Made by a program: the position numbers and the translations under genes. The notes below the pieces were generated by a model that did no database searches, had not been told where the DNA came from, and saw only the letters and a program-made list of their open reading frames with translations. Shown piece after piece: positions 26,373 to 35,634 of a stretch of 64,000 nt of DNA. How positions within the stretch are numbered: the first letter of the stretch is position 1; each line of letters begins with the position of its first letter. The DNA comes from Sinorhizobium mexicanum (lineage in GTDB: Bacteria; Pseudomonadota; Alphaproteobacteria; Rhizobiales; Rhizobiaceae), in contig NZ_CP041238.1 of the NCBI RefSeq assembly GCF_013488225.1, positions 955,501 through 1,019,500 on the forward strand, in the 5' to 3' direction.

Positions 26373-28313
26373 ATGAAGCGGCTTTCCGCAGCGGTTGCGC
26401 TTGTTCTTCTCGTTCTTGTCTGGCCACTTACTGCAGCCGCGCAAGAGATCATCTCCTCCTTCCACTCGGTCATCGAGGTTGCGAAGGACGGCACGCTCAC
26501 CGTTACCGAGACGATCGCCGCCAATGTCGAAGGCAGCCAGATCAGGCGTGGCATCTACCGCGATTTTCCGCTGACCTTCATCGACGCAAACGGCCGCCGC
26601 AGCAAGGTGGATTTCGATCTCATCTCCGTGGAACGCGACGGCGAGGAGGAAAGCTACCGCACCGAAACGATCGACGGCGGTATCCGCATCTATACCGGCA
26701 AAGCCGATGTGTTTCTGCCGCGCGGCGAGCACACGTTCCAGATCACGTACGAGACAAGCCGGCAGATCCGTTTTTTCGACGACCATGACGAACTCTATTG
26801 GAACGTGACCGGGACCGAATGGGTGTTCCCGATCGAGGAGGCGACGGCCACCGTCACCTTGCCGGAAGGCGTGAAGGCGCAGGCGCTGGACGTGTTTACC
26901 GGCGGTTATGGTGCGACGGGCAAGGATGCGCGGGCGGTGGAGGAGGGCGACGAGATCTTCTTCGCCACCACGCGGCGACTTCGCCCACAGGAGGGCCTGA
27001 CGATCGCGGTCAAGATGCCGAAGGGCAGCATCGATCGGCCAAGCGCATCCCAAGAAAACATCTGGTGGCTGCGTGACCATCTGGCCCTGGTCATTGCCGG
27101 TGCGGGCCTCGTCCTTGTCGCGCTCTACTACGGACGCGCCTGGGTGCGCGTCGGTCGCGATCCGGCGCGCGGGGTGATGGTACCGCGCTGGGATGCGCCG
27201 GATGGCATTTCGCCGGCGCTCGTCAATTACATCGACAACAAGGGGTTTTCCGGCGAGGGGTGGACGGCCCTGTCGGCCGCCGCGCTCAACCTCGCGGTCA
27301 AGGGGCACGTCGTTCTCGAAGACCTGAAGAAGGCGATCGTCATCACCGCGACAGGCAAGGGAGGAGCAGAAAAGCTGCCGACCGGCGAGGCGACGCTGAT
27401 GAAGGCGATCGGAACGGCCGGCGGCAAACTCACGATCGACCGGGCGAACGGCAAGAAGGTCGCGGCGGCGGGGTCCGCCTTCCGCAGTTCGATGGAGCGG
27501 GAACACCGCGGCAAATACTACCGCGCCAACACGGCATATATTGTCGGTGGCGTCTTGCTTTCGCTGCTTGCCATGGCGGCGCTCTTCATCTTCGGCGATC
27601 TCAGCGAGGAAAGCATTCCGCTGGTCATGGTGCCGGTCTTCATCGCCTTTTTCGTCTCGATTTTCGCCGTTTCGTTCGGCAAGTCGTTGCGGCGCGGATC
27701 GAGCCTCGCGCGCCGCATCATGTCGATCGTGGTCCTGGCCTTTTTCGCATTCGTGTTCCTCACGATATTTTCCGGGGTCCTGGCTGCCATCGTCTTCTCG
27801 GCGACCGGGGCGGACGACCTGCCGCTGCTCTTCGCGGTTGGCGGCATCGTGCTCGTCAATGTGCTTTTCTTCTTCCTGATGGGAGCTCCGACGCCACTCG
27901 GCACACGGATGATGGACGGCATCGACGGGCTGCGGCAATACATGACGCTCGCAGAGCAGGACCGGATGAACCTCCAGGGCGCGCCGGAAATGTCGCCCCG
28001 ACATTTCGAGACGCTGCTGCCCTATGCCGTGGCGCTCGGCGTGGAAAAGCCGTGGACGGAGACGTTCGACCGCTGGCTGCTTGCCGCGTCCGCGGGCGCC
28101 GCTGCTGCCGCTGCCTATCACCCGAGCTGGTATCACGGCGATTCCTTTGGCCCGGGTTCCTTCGGCGACCGGATCGGGGGGTTCGCCGGTTCGATGGCGG
28201 ATACCATGACGTCGTCCCTGCCACCCCCGCCCAAAAGCTCGTCCTCGGGGTTTTCCACGGGAGGCGGCTTTTCCGGTGGTGGCGGCGGCGGCGGTGGTGG
28301 TGGTGGCTGGTAG
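26373..28313 (+). CDS. DUF2207 domain membrane protein
   Basis: A 646-aa protein. The signal peptide ([22 protein letters not shown]) leads to an extracytoplasmic N-terminal DUF2207 region ([13 protein letters not shown]). A membrane helix near residue 235 ([18 protein letters not shown]) and two to three more around 390-500 follow, with cytoplasmic regions between. The C-terminal tail is Ser/Gly-rich and ends in a glycine run, typical of this family. It probably forms a complex with LemA. The start is the ATG at 26373, not the long extension into lemA. Confidence 0.87.
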   Translation: MKRLSAAVALVLLVLVWPLTAAAQEIISSFHSVIEVAKDGTLTVTETIAANVEGSQIRRGIYRDFPLTFIDANGRRSKVDFDLISVERDGEEESYRTETIDGGIRIYTGKADVFLPRGEHTFQITYETSRQIRFFDDHDELYWNVTGTEWVFPIEEATATVTLPEGVKAQALDVFTGGYGATGKDARAVEEGDEIFFATTRRLRPQEGLTIAVKMPKGSIDRPSASQENIWWLRDHLALVIAGAGLVLVALYYGRAWVRVGRDPARGVMVPRWDAPDGISPALVNYIDNKGFSGEGWTALSAAALNLAVKGHVVLEDLKKAIVITATGKGGAEKLPTGEATLMKAIGTAGGKLTIDRANGKKVAAAGSAFRSSMEREHRGKYYRANTAYIVGGVLLSLLAMAALFIFGDLSEESIPLVMVPVFIAFFVSIFAVSFGKSLRRGSSLARRIMSIVVLAFFAFVFLTIFSGVLAAIVFSATGADDLPLLFAVGGIVLVNVLFFFLMGAPTPLGTRMMDGIDGLRQYMTLAEQDRMNLQGAPEMSPRHFETLLPYAVALGVEKPWTETFDRWLLAASAGAAAAAAYHPSWYHGDSFGPGSFGDRIGGFAGSMADTMTSSLPPPPKSSSSGFSTGGGFSGGGGGGGGGGGW

Positions 28314-28416
28314 TCGCGCCGCAACCAGCCAATTTCCTTGCCGGGCTTGGTGACTTTTTCATCGGAGCTTGCTAAGTCCGCCGCAACCGTCCGAACAGAA
28401 CAAAGTCCAGAGTCCC

Positions 28417-30582
28417 ATGCCTGATCTTCTTATCGAACTGCGCTCCGAAGAAATCCCCGCCCGCATGCAGCGCAAGGCGGCGGGCGACCTGAAGAAGCTT
28501 GTGACGGATGCGTTGGTCGAGGCAGGTCTGACCTATGAAGGCGCGCGTGAATATTGGACGCCGCGCCGGCTGACGCTCGATATCCGCGGCCTGAATGCGC
28601 GCTCTGCCGATATTCGCGAAGAGCGCAAGGGACCGCGCACCGATGCGAACGAAAGGGCGATCGAAGGCTTCCTGCGCGGCGCGGGCCTTTCCTCGATCAG
28701 CGAGGCGCATGTCTACAGCGATCCGAAAAAGGGGGATTTTTACGTCGCCCATATCCTCAAGCCCGGCCGGGCCGCCGAGGAAATCATCGCCGAGGTAATG
28801 CCAGGGATCATCCGCAATTTCCCCTGGCCGAAATCCATGCGCTCCGGTGCCGCCTCCGCGAGGCCCGGCAGCCTGCGTTGGGTGCGCCCGCTCCAGTCGA
28901 TCGTCTGCACCTTCGGTTCCGAGACGGAGGAAACCAAGGTCATTCCATTCGAGGTCGACGGCATCGTCGCTTCAAATGTCACCTATGGCCATCGTTTCCA
29001 TGCGCCCGAGGCGATTACCGTCCGCCGGTTTGCCGATTATGCCGAGAAGCTCGAGAGGGCGAAGGTCGCGATCGATGCCGAGCGCCGCAAACAGATCATC
29101 TCCGCCGACGCCCACAATGTCGCCTTCGCCAGCGGCCTCGAACTCGTCGAGGACGAGGTTCTGCTCGAGGAAGTGTCGGGCCTCGTCGAGTGGCCGCAGG
29201 TGCTGATGGGAAGTTTTGAGGAGAGCTATCTCGAAATCCCGTCGGAAATCATCCGCCTGACGATCAAGACCAACCAGAAGTGCTTCGTCACCCGCGAGCC
29301 GGGCGCCGAGACGCTGTCGAACAAATTCATCCTCGTATCGAACATCGAGGCCAAGGACGGCGGCAAGGAAATCGTCCACGGCAACGGCAAGGTCGTGCGC
29401 GCGCGCCTCTCGGACGCGGCGCATTTCTGGAAGCGGGACCAGGGCAACTTGCCGGATCTGGAAACGCTCGAGCCGTCCGCGAAGAAATTCGGGCTCGACC
29501 TAAAGAAGCCGCTCGACCAGCGCATGGCAAAGCTGGATGCATTGAACGTGACATTCCACGCCAAGCTCGGAACGCAGGGCGAACGCGTCGCCCGCATCCG
29601 GTCGCTGGCCGCAGAATTCGCCAGGGTGACGGGCGCGGACGTCGCTGAGGTCGACCGCGCCACAGTGCTCGCCAAGGCGGACCTGCGCACCGAGGCTGTC
29701 GGGGAATTCCCCGAGCTTCAGGGCATCATGGGTCACAAATACGCGGTGCTGCAGGGCGAAACATCCGCCGTCGCCAATGCGATCGAGGATCACTACAAGC
29801 CCCAGGGACCGTCCGACCGCGTTCCGGCCGATCCCGTTGCCGTGGCTGTTGCGCTCGCCGACAAGCTCGATACGCTCGTTGGCTTCTGGGCGATCGATGA
29901 AAAGCCGACGGGTTCGAAGGATCCCTACGCGCTGCGCCGCGCCGCGCTCGGCGTCATCCGGCTCATTCTGGAAGGCAAGGCGCGCCTGCCACTTCGGCCG
30001 CTTTTCGAAATCGCGCTCGCGGGTCTCAAGGAGCAGAGGCCCGAGGTCGCCGGCGATATTTCTGCCGATCTGCTTGCCTTTTTCCATGATCGGCTGAAGG
30101 TCTATCTGCGTGATCTTGGAGCACGCTACGATCTGATCGACGCCGTATTGGCGCCGGACGCCGACGATTTGCTGCTGATCGCGCGACGTGTCGAGGCGCT
30201 GACGGCCTTCATTACCGCCGAGGAGGGCAAGAACCTGCTGGCGGGCACCAAGCGCGCAACGCAGATTCTGGCGGCCGAGGAGAAAAAGGGCACGGAAGTC
30301 GCCGCTTCCGTCGACGAGCGGCTCTTCAGGCTCGATGCGGAAAGGACGCTCCATGCATCCATCAAGGTCGCGACCGGCGATGCCCGTGACGCGATCGTCA
30401 AGGAGGACTTCCGCTCGGCCATGGCGGCGTTGTCGAAACTGCGTGAGCCGGTCGATCAATTCTTCGATGATGTCCTCGTGAATGACGAGGACACGGCGAT
30501 CCGTGCCAACCGCCTGGCATTGCTGGGGCTCATTCGCTCCGCCACGGGGGCGGTTGCGGATTTCTCGAAGATTGCGGGATAA
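28417..30582 (+). CDS. glyS: Glycyl-tRNA synthetase beta subunit
   Basis: A 721-aa tRNA-binding subunit. The N-terminus [18 protein letters not shown] is diagnostic. [31 protein letters not shown] and the central [10 protein letters not shown] block follow. The C-terminal anticodon-binding-like helices run over about 570-710. It works with GlyQ to make Gly-tRNA(Gly). The start is the ATG at 28417. It is co-directional with lemA-DUF2207. Confidence 0.97.
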   Translation: MPDLLIELRSEEIPARMQRKAAGDLKKLVTDALVEAGLTYEGAREYWTPRRLTLDIRGLNARSADIREERKGPRTDANERAIEGFLRGAGLSSISEAHVYSDPKKGDFYVAHILKPGRAAEEIIAEVMPGIIRNFPWPKSMRSGAASARPGSLRWVRPLQSIVCTFGSETEETKVIPFEVDGIVASNVTYGHRFHAPEAITVRRFADYAEKLERAKVAIDAERRKQIISADAHNVAFASGLELVEDEVLLEEVSGLVEWPQVLMGSFEESYLEIPSEIIRLTIKTNQKCFVTREPGAETLSNKFILVSNIEAKDGGKEIVHGNGKVVRARLSDAAHFWKRDQGNLPDLETLEPSAKKFGLDLKKPLDQRMAKLDALNVTFHAKLGTQGERVARIRSLAAEFARVTGADVAEVDRATVLAKADLRTEAVGEFPELQGIMGHKYAVLQGETSAVANAIEDHYKPQGPSDRVPADPVAVAVALADKLDTLVGFWAIDEKPTGSKDPYALRRAALGVIRLILEGKARLPLRPLFEIALAGLKEQRPEVAGDISADLLAFFHDRLKVYLRDLGARYDLIDAVLAPDADDLLLIARRVEALTAFITAEEGKNLLAGTKRATQILAAEEKKGTEVAASVDERLFRLDAERTLHASIKVATGDARDAIVKEDFRSAMAALSKLREPVDQFFDDVLVNDEDTAIRANRLALLGLIRSATGAVADFSKIAG

Positions 30583-30674
30583 CGATCGCGTTCTCGTGCG
30601 GTTGCGCGCTCCGACCGGCCGCATGGGGCGGCATTGGATCGACAATCGAAAGCAGTTGCCCTATCTCGTAGGGC

Positions 30675-31541
30675 ATGACGAGTGACCATACGAGTGCAGG
30701 TGAAGGCATCATCGAGCCGGCGTCCCGTGAGCGTCGAGGCGACTGGATAGCGGTCGCCGAGGACGATGTGCCGTTCGAACGCATCGAGGCCTTCTTCGCC
30801 GGGCCAGCCTACGAGCCGCACCGGCACGATACCTATGCCATCGGGCAGACGCTTTCGGGCGTCCAGAGCTTCAGCTATCGCGGCGCCGATCGCTTCAGCC
30901 TTCCCGGCAGGACGATGGTGCTCCATCCCGACGAACTGCATGACGGCCATGCGGGCAGCGATGACGGCTTCCGCTATCGCATGATCTACATCGAACCGGC
31001 CGCCATTCAGAGCGTCCTAGGTGGCCGTCCGCTGCCCTTCATCAGTGGCGGCATTTCACCCGATCCGAGGCTCTTTGCAGCGGTTGGCGCGTTGTTGCCT
31101 GCGACGGACGCCCGGATTGAAGCGCTGGAGTTCGAGGACGGCCTTTTCGAGCTTGCCCATGCGCTTGAAGCCGCGGCCGGCGGCACTTCGCCCAGCCGTC
31201 GGGCCTTGGACTACCGTGCGGCGGAACGCGCGCGGCTCTACCTGCACGATTTGCCGGAGGGTACGGTGACGCTCGAAACGCTTGAGACGATCAGCGGTCG
31301 GGACCGCTGGGGGCTGAGCCGCGACTTCCGGCGGCTGTTCGGCACAAGTCCATACCGTTATCTCGTTCAACGCCGCCTGGAGGCGGTGAAAACCGATCTT
31401 CGGCGGGGGGTGTCGCCCGCAGAGGCCGCGCTGGATGCCGGTTTTGCCGACCAGGCGCATATGAACCGCCATTTCAAGAAGGCGTTCGGTCTTTCGCCCG
31501 GACGCTGGCTGCGGATAGCGTGCAAGCCCATCCCACGTTAG
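30675..31541 (+). CDS. AraC-family regulator with N-terminal cupin domain
   Basis: A 288-aa regulator. The N-terminal AraC-binding cupin (about 25-115) includes AYEPHRHDTYAIGQTLSGVQSF. The C-terminal double helix-turn-helix (about 190-285) ends in LDAGFADQAHMNRHFKKAFGLSPGRW. Immediately downstream on the same strand are a cupin gene and a LysE exporter gene, which it likely controls. An amino-acid effector is plausible, by analogy with other AraC/LysE pairs. Effector identity cannot be read from the sequence. Confidence 0.88.
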   Translation: MTSDHTSAGEGIIEPASRERRGDWIAVAEDDVPFERIEAFFAGPAYEPHRHDTYAIGQTLSGVQSFSYRGADRFSLPGRTMVLHPDELHDGHAGSDDGFRYRMIYIEPAAIQSVLGGRPLPFISGGISPDPRLFAAVGALLPATDARIEALEFEDGLFELAHALEAAAGGTSPSRRALDYRAAERARLYLHDLPEGTVTLETLETISGRDRWGLSRDFRRLFGTSPYRYLVQRRLEAVKTDLRRGVSPAEAALDAGFADQAHMNRHFKKAFGLSPGRWLRIACKPIPR

Positions 31542-31568
31542 AGCGCGTCGCGTTCAAACGGCCTCATG
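31541..31568 (+). repeat. Intergenic repeat fragment
   Basis: gagcgcgtcgcgttcaaacg gives the flank of the CCCAAAA palindrome family without the palindrome itself. Confidence 0.35.
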
Positions 31569-31644
31569 CCTGCCTCGCACAAATGTTCAATACCGTCTGT
31601 CCTGATCGCCGTAACCTCGCCCGAAGTGACAGGAGGAAGAGGCA

Positions 31645-32025
31645 ATGGATGCGTCGAAGCGAACCTATGCGCCGGTCAATTTTCAGGGCAAGCTCGCGTC
31701 ATTTTCCGACCAGTGGCAGCCGCGCGTGATCGCCGAAATCAACGACTACCAGGTCAAGATCGTTCGTATCGAGGGCGATTTCGTCTGGCATGACCATCCG
31801 GAAACGGATGAGGCCTTCATCGTACTGGACGGCACCCTTCGGATCGATTTCCGCGACGGTTCCGTCACTGTCGGACCGGGCGAGATGTACGTCGTGCCGA
31901 AGGGAGTCGAGCACAAGCCCTATGCGCAAGGTGAAGTGAAGATGCTGCTCATCGAACCGCGCGGCATCCTGAACACCGGCCGTGAGGGTGGCAGCCGCAC
32001 GGCTGAAAACGACGTCTGGGTCTGA
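31645..32025 (+). CDS. Single-domain cupin protein
   Basis: A 126-aa small beta-barrel protein. Cupin motif 1 is WHDHPETDEAFIVLDG, with the metal-ligand His/His/Glu set. Motif 2 is PGEMYVVPKGVEHKPYA. It starts about 100 bp after the AraC regulator and ends 16 bp before the LysE gene. It may modify or sense the compound exported by LysE. The family covers many activities, so no reaction is assigned. Confidence 0.85.
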   Translation: MDASKRTYAPVNFQGKLASFSDQWQPRVIAEINDYQVKIVRIEGDFVWHDHPETDEAFIVLDGTLRIDFRDGSVTVGPGEMYVVPKGVEHKPYAQGEVKMLLIEPRGILNTGREGGSRTAENDVWV

Positions 32026-32041
32026 CATCGGAGATGCGGCC

Positions 32042-32629
32042 ATGGCCGGAGATCTCGCTCTCCTCGTTCTTGCGGCGCTGCCGCTGATGGGCAGCCCGGG
32101 CCCGGCGACGCTCAGCCTCGCCGGAATGGGCGCGGCGCACGGCATGCGCCTGAGTGTGCACTACGCCGCGGGCGTCAATATTGGTACCATTGCCGTCGTG
32201 CTGGCGATCGCCGCGGGCGTAACCGCTATCGTTCTCGAACTGCCGGGTATGAAGCCGGCGCTCATGATCCTCGCCGGCGTGTATATGATCTATCTCGCAT
32301 GGCATATCGCCACCGCGCCGCCCGTTGCCGCTCAGGAACAGGGCTCAGGCGCTCCCTCCTTCCTGAGCGGCCTGATGCTCGCGATCGCCAATCCCAAGGC
32401 CTATGCCGCGATCGGCGCCGTTTATGCGGGTAGCGCTACCGACGCGGACGAAGGCGGCATTGCGAAGATTATCGCCCTCAGCATCCTCGCAATCGCCGTC
32501 AATACGACCTGGCTCTGGTTCGGCGCCGCTATCGCGGCGATCCTCTATGATCCGCAAAAGGCGCGCGTCGCCAACTTGATCTTCGCTTTTCTTTTGCTGG
32601 CCTCCATCGCCTTGCCGTTGCTTCGGTAG
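32042..32629 (+). CDS. LysE/RhtB-family amino-acid exporter
   Basis: A 195-aa inner-membrane protein with six predicted helices. The N-terminal signature LMGSPGPATLSLAGMGAAHG is the LysE-family SPGP block. IANPKAYAAIGAVYAG is the second conserved site. The start is the ATG at 32042. The cupin stop lies 16 bp upstream, so the two are co-translated or at least co-transcribed. The exported amino acid is unknown. Confidence 0.88.
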   Translation: MAGDLALLVLAALPLMGSPGPATLSLAGMGAAHGMRLSVHYAAGVNIGTIAVVLAIAAGVTAIVLELPGMKPALMILAGVYMIYLAWHIATAPPVAAQEQGSGAPSFLSGLMLAIANPKAYAAIGAVYAGSATDADEGGIAKIIALSILAIAVNTTWLWFGAAIAAILYDPQKARVANLIFAFLLLASIALPLLR

Positions 32630-32672
32630 ATTCGCCCTTGAAAGGATCTATGGCGACCGTTTATGAAGCGGC

Positions 32673-33158
32673 ATGACCGCCAAAATCCTCGTCAGTGCCT
32701 GTCTCATGGGCCATGCGGTGCGCTATGACGGCGCGTCGAAGCCGCTTTTTCACCCGGCGATCGATCGCTGGCGCAACGAGGGCCGGCTTGTGACGATCTG
32801 CCCGGAGATGTCAGCCGGCATGCCGGTGCCACGCCCGCCGGCGGAGATCGCGGGCGGGCAGGCGGGATCCGACGTGCTCTCAGGAAGGGCCCGTGTGGTT
32901 GAAAAGACTGGCCGCGACGTGACGGACGAGTTTGTTCAAGCCGCCGAAAATGCCCTGGCGCTTGCGCTCGAAACTGGCTGTCGCTTCGCGCTGCTGATCG
33001 ACGGCAGTCCATCCTGCGGTTCAGGCTTCATCTATGATGGCAGTTTCAGCGGCGCGCGGCATTCGGGCATGGGCGTGACCGCCGCATTGCTGCGTCAGAA
33101 CGGCATCGAGGTTTATTCCGACAGCGAAATAGACCGTCTGGTAGACAAAGCAGGATGA
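32673..33158 (+). CDS. DUF523 family protein
   Basis: A 161-aa protein with the DUF523 blocks ILVSACLMGHAVRYDG, ICPEMSAGMPVPRPPAEI and LLIDGSPSCGSGFIYDG. The conserved cysteines (VSACL, TICPE, SPSCGSG) suggest metal or cluster binding, but this is not established for the family. It lies 43 bp after the LysE gene and may be part of the same transcript. Confidence 0.82.
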   Translation: MTAKILVSACLMGHAVRYDGASKPLFHPAIDRWRNEGRLVTICPEMSAGMPVPRPPAEIAGGQAGSDVLSGRARVVEKTGRDVTDEFVQAAENALALALETGCRFALLIDGSPSCGSGFIYDGSFSGARHSGMGVTAALLRQNGIEVYSDSEIDRLVDKAG

Positions 33159-33161
33159 AGA

Positions 33162-33284
33162 CTACAGCACCGCGCGTCTAGCGCATCGGGCCGAAGATCG
33201 GAATCAATTTTCGGAAAGCACGATGCGTAGATTCAAAGACTTACAGCGTCCTTTGTGTGTCCTGAAGGACGCACCGCGCTGTAG
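33162..33284. repeat. Compound RIME-like element with two opposed GC-rich palindrome halves
   Basis: ctacagcaccgcgcgtc opens it and gacgcaccgcgctgtag closes it. Between them is a different core (gcgcatcgggccgaagatcg .. aaagcacgatgcg), not the usual AT-rich palindrome. The whole unit is therefore bounded by terminal inverted repeats. Confidence 0.6.
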
Positions 33285-33333
33285 TCAGGCAGGGGCGAAG
33301 AATGCGGCCTGCCGAGTACCCCGCAAAAGATTA

Positions 33334-33356
33334 CGCCCCTGCTTCTCTCAGGGGCG
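33334..33356 (-). terminator. Terminator-like hairpin after the secreted 172-aa gene
   Basis: cgcccctg and caggggcg pair around seven bases. On the minus strand it is followed by a T-rich stretch (TAATCTTTT), 85 bases beyond the stop of the gene at 33441. Confidence 0.45.
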
Positions 33357-33440
33357 CAATCTCTCGCCATTGCAGCGAAGGCCCGCCAGCCGTGAATCAG
33401 GGGTCAGCTGGACGGGGCAGGGAACTGTATTTATATGGTT

Positions 33441-33959
33441 TTAGTCTAGCCGAAGTTCGAATCCAGCCGGATCAAATTCCTGTGAGTTGCCCGCCATAGA
33501 GGCGGCAACCGGTTGCGCGCGCGGGACCGCATGAACGGCGGCGGTTTTGGCCGTCTCATCGATCTCCGAGGAAACGACTTCATGCGTGGCGGGTTGGCTT
33601 AGATCGACGCTTGCGGAGGCATTCGCCGTTGCCGGCTCGACTTTCATCGCCGCCGCTCTCACGACTTCCTCGGGTGCCTTGCTGACGAAGACGACCGGCG
33701 ATCCGCCGAGCCAGGCTTCCGTGCGCACCAGCTTCACCTCGCCGTCGATTTGCTTCAGTTCGACCTTGTCGGTGCCGGGCGCGATCTCGGGGACGACATA
33801 GGAGGACTTCTTCTTCGGCTGCAGCGGCGGGCAGTCCGCGCAGGAAACCGCAGCGACACTGGAATTGACCGCCTTGCCGGAGACGACGTCCTCGATCGAG
33901 GACGCAGCGGCCGTACCGGCGAGAAGCGCGAAAGCGGCGGAGATAAGCAGGGAGCGCAT
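33441..33959 (-). CDS. Exported hypothetical protein with CxxC motif
   Basis: A 172-aa protein with a clear signal peptide (MRSLLISAAFALLAGTAAA-SS). After cleavage there is a short segment with SCADCPP, then a basic patch, PKKKSSY. A predicted beta-rich core (VELKQIDGEVKLVRTEAWLGGSPVVFV) follows. The tail from about 105 is Ala/Val/Thr-rich and looks disordered. I recognise no family. The location after purD, on the same strand but 300 bp away, gives no functional clue. Confidence 0.72.
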   Translation of the reverse strand: MRSLLISAAFALLAGTAAASSIEDVVSGKAVNSSVAAVSCADCPPLQPKKKSSYVVPEIAPGTDKVELKQIDGEVKLVRTEAWLGGSPVVFVSKAPEEVVRAAAMKVEPATANASASVDLSQPATHEVVSSEIDETAKTAAVHAVPRAQPVAASMAGNSQEFDPAGFELRLD

Positions 33960-34060
33960 GGGATTCTCCTCGAAACTATCGAGAGCGACAGTATGCGTCT
34001 TCCGTTACCTTCCCGTCAGGCGGATTGGTAAAAATTGATTGATGCGGCGTTTTTCGCCGA

Positions 34061-34097
34061 GATCATTTCATTGTTTCATTGAAACACTGAAATGATC
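34061..34097. promoter_or_regulatory. 37-bp near-perfect palindrome between purD and the secreted-protein gene
   Basis: gatcatttca-tt-gtttc-att-gaaac-ac-tgaaatgatc: 16 of 17 arm positions pair around ATT. It is AT-rich compared with its surroundings. It lies 100 bp upstream of the secreted-protein gene and 160 bp after the purD stop. There is no T-run. An operator is more likely than a terminator. Confidence 0.5.
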
Positions 34098-34162
34098 TAA
34101 CTCGTTGAAACCACGCAATTCCGGACGGAAAACCGTTACACACTTTTCCTGGAATTGCTCTA

Positions 34163-34250
34163 ATGTCGCCCAAGGTGTGCGGCGGTTTTGGGACAACGAC
34201 ATGCATAAAAGCAATGACCTAACGCGCGTCGCAGGAGTCCGATTGAACGG
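34163..34250 (+). repeat. Second intergenic repeat family, full copy
   Basis: atgtcgcccaag..gcggttttgggacaacgacat is the palindrome. Then come gcataaaagcaatgacctaa and the outer part cgcgcgtcgc..tccgattgaacggcgc. It ends next to the purD stop. Confidence 0.6.
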
Positions 34251-34258
34251 CGCCCACT

Positions 34259-35530
34259 TTAGGCGGTTTCCCGCGCGACGGCGCGCCAGCCGATGTCGCG
34301 ACGATAGAATCCGTTTTCCCATGAGACGCCGCGCAGGGCTTCATAGGCGGCGTCCTTGGCCTTGCTGACGCTTTCGCCCATGGCCGTGACGTTTAATACG
34401 CGGCCGCCCGTCGCTACCAGTTGATCGTCCTTCACCGCCGTGCCGGCATGAAACACCTTGGTCGTCGCGGACTCGCCGGGAAGGGCTGTGATCGGCGTGT
34501 TCTTCGCGTAAGCCCCTGGGTAGCCCCGCGAGGCCATGACGACCGTCAGCGCCGCCTCGTCCCGCCATTCAATGCTCATCTCGCCAAGCGTTCCGGTCGC
34601 TGCCCCGTAGAGCAGCGGCAACAGATCGCTCTTCATACGCATCATCAGCACCTGGCACTCCGGGTCGCCGAAGCGGACATTATACTCGATGAGTTCCGGG
34701 CCCTTCCCGGTGATCATCAGCCCGGCGAAAAAGACGCCGCTGAACGGATAACCGCTTTCGGCCATGCCGCGCATCGTCGGCTCGATAATCTCCTTCATCG
34801 TGCGCTCGACCATTTCGGCCGTCATCACCGGCGCGGGCGAATAGGCGCCCATGCCTCCGGTATTCGGGCCCGTGTCGCCGTCACCGACACGCTTGTGATC
34901 CTGTGCCGAAGCGAGCGGCAGGGCGTTCTTGCCGTCGCAGAGACAGAAGAAGCTCGCCTCCTCGCCGTCGAGATAGGCCTCGACGACAACTTCGGCGCCG
35001 GCGGACCCGAACGCGCCTGCAAAGCACTCGTCGACGGCGGCCAGCGCCTCGTCAAGCGTCATCGCAACGGTCACGCCCTTGCCGGCGGCGAGCCCGTCTG
35101 CCTTGATCACGATCGGCGCACCCTGTTCGCGCACATAGGTCTTGGCCGCTTCCGCTTCGGTGAACCGTTTGTAGGCGCCGGTCGGAATGCCGTATTTCGC
35201 GCAGAGATCCTTGGTGAAGCCCTTGGAGCCTTCGAGCTGGGCAGCGGCTGCGGACGGACCGAAGACCGCAATGCCTGCGGCGCGGAGCGTGTCCGCAAGC
35301 CCCGCGACAAGCGGTGCCTCCGGGCCGACGACGACGAAATCGATCGCCGTCCGCTGGCAGAAATCGACCACAGCCTTTTGGTTGTCGACATCAAGGGCGA
35401 CAATTGTCGCTTCTTCGGCGATACCCGGATTTCCCGGCGCGGCATAAAGCGCGGTCAGTTTCGGAGATTGTGCGATTTTCCACGCAAGCGCATGTTCGCG
35501 TCCGCCCGATCCGATCAGAAGAACCTTCAT
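34259..35530 (-). CDS. purD: Phosphoribosylamine-glycine ligase
   Basis: A 423-aa ATP-grasp enzyme of purine synthesis that makes GAR from phosphoribosylamine, glycine and ATP. The N-terminus [15 protein letters not shown] is diagnostic. The ATP-grasp segment [17 protein letters not shown] and the metal-binding [16 protein letters not shown] block follow. The start is the ATG at 35530 with GAGGG upstream. The frame extends five codons further without support. It stands alone, as purD often does in rhizobia. Confidence 0.97.
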   Translation of the reverse strand: MKVLLIGSGGREHALAWKIAQSPKLTALYAAPGNPGIAEEATIVALDVDNQKAVVDFCQRTAIDFVVVGPEAPLVAGLADTLRAAGIAVFGPSAAAAQLEGSKGFTKDLCAKYGIPTGAYKRFTEAEAAKTYVREQGAPIVIKADGLAAGKGVTVAMTLDEALAAVDECFAGAFGSAGAEVVVEAYLDGEEASFFCLCDGKNALPLASAQDHKRVGDGDTGPNTGGMGAYSPAPVMTAEMVERTMKEIIEPTMRGMAESGYPFSGVFFAGLMITGKGPELIEYNVRFGDPECQVLMMRMKSDLLPLLYGAATGTLGEMSIEWRDEAALTVVMASRGYPGAYAKNTPITALPGESATTKVFHAGTAVKDDQLVATGGRVLNVTAMGESVSKAKDAAYEALRGVSWENGFYRRDIGWRAVARETA

Positions 35531-35634
35531 TGCCACCCTCGCCATCAGGTAATTGCTGCGCTGCGGTTAGGACGGCAGGCGGGGTAAGGTCAAGGAAAAA
35601 GCGGCGTCCGCGGCGGATTCAAATGGACACCGGG

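Noticed and set aside
26340..28136. 598-codon minus frame opposite the DUF2207 gene
   Set aside because: No recognisable fold, Arg/His-rich shadow. The plus-strand gene has a signal peptide and family domains.
28240..28313. Low-complexity ggt/ggc repeat as a possible microsatellite
   Set aside because: It is the coding sequence of the glycine tail typical for this family, in frame up to the stop.
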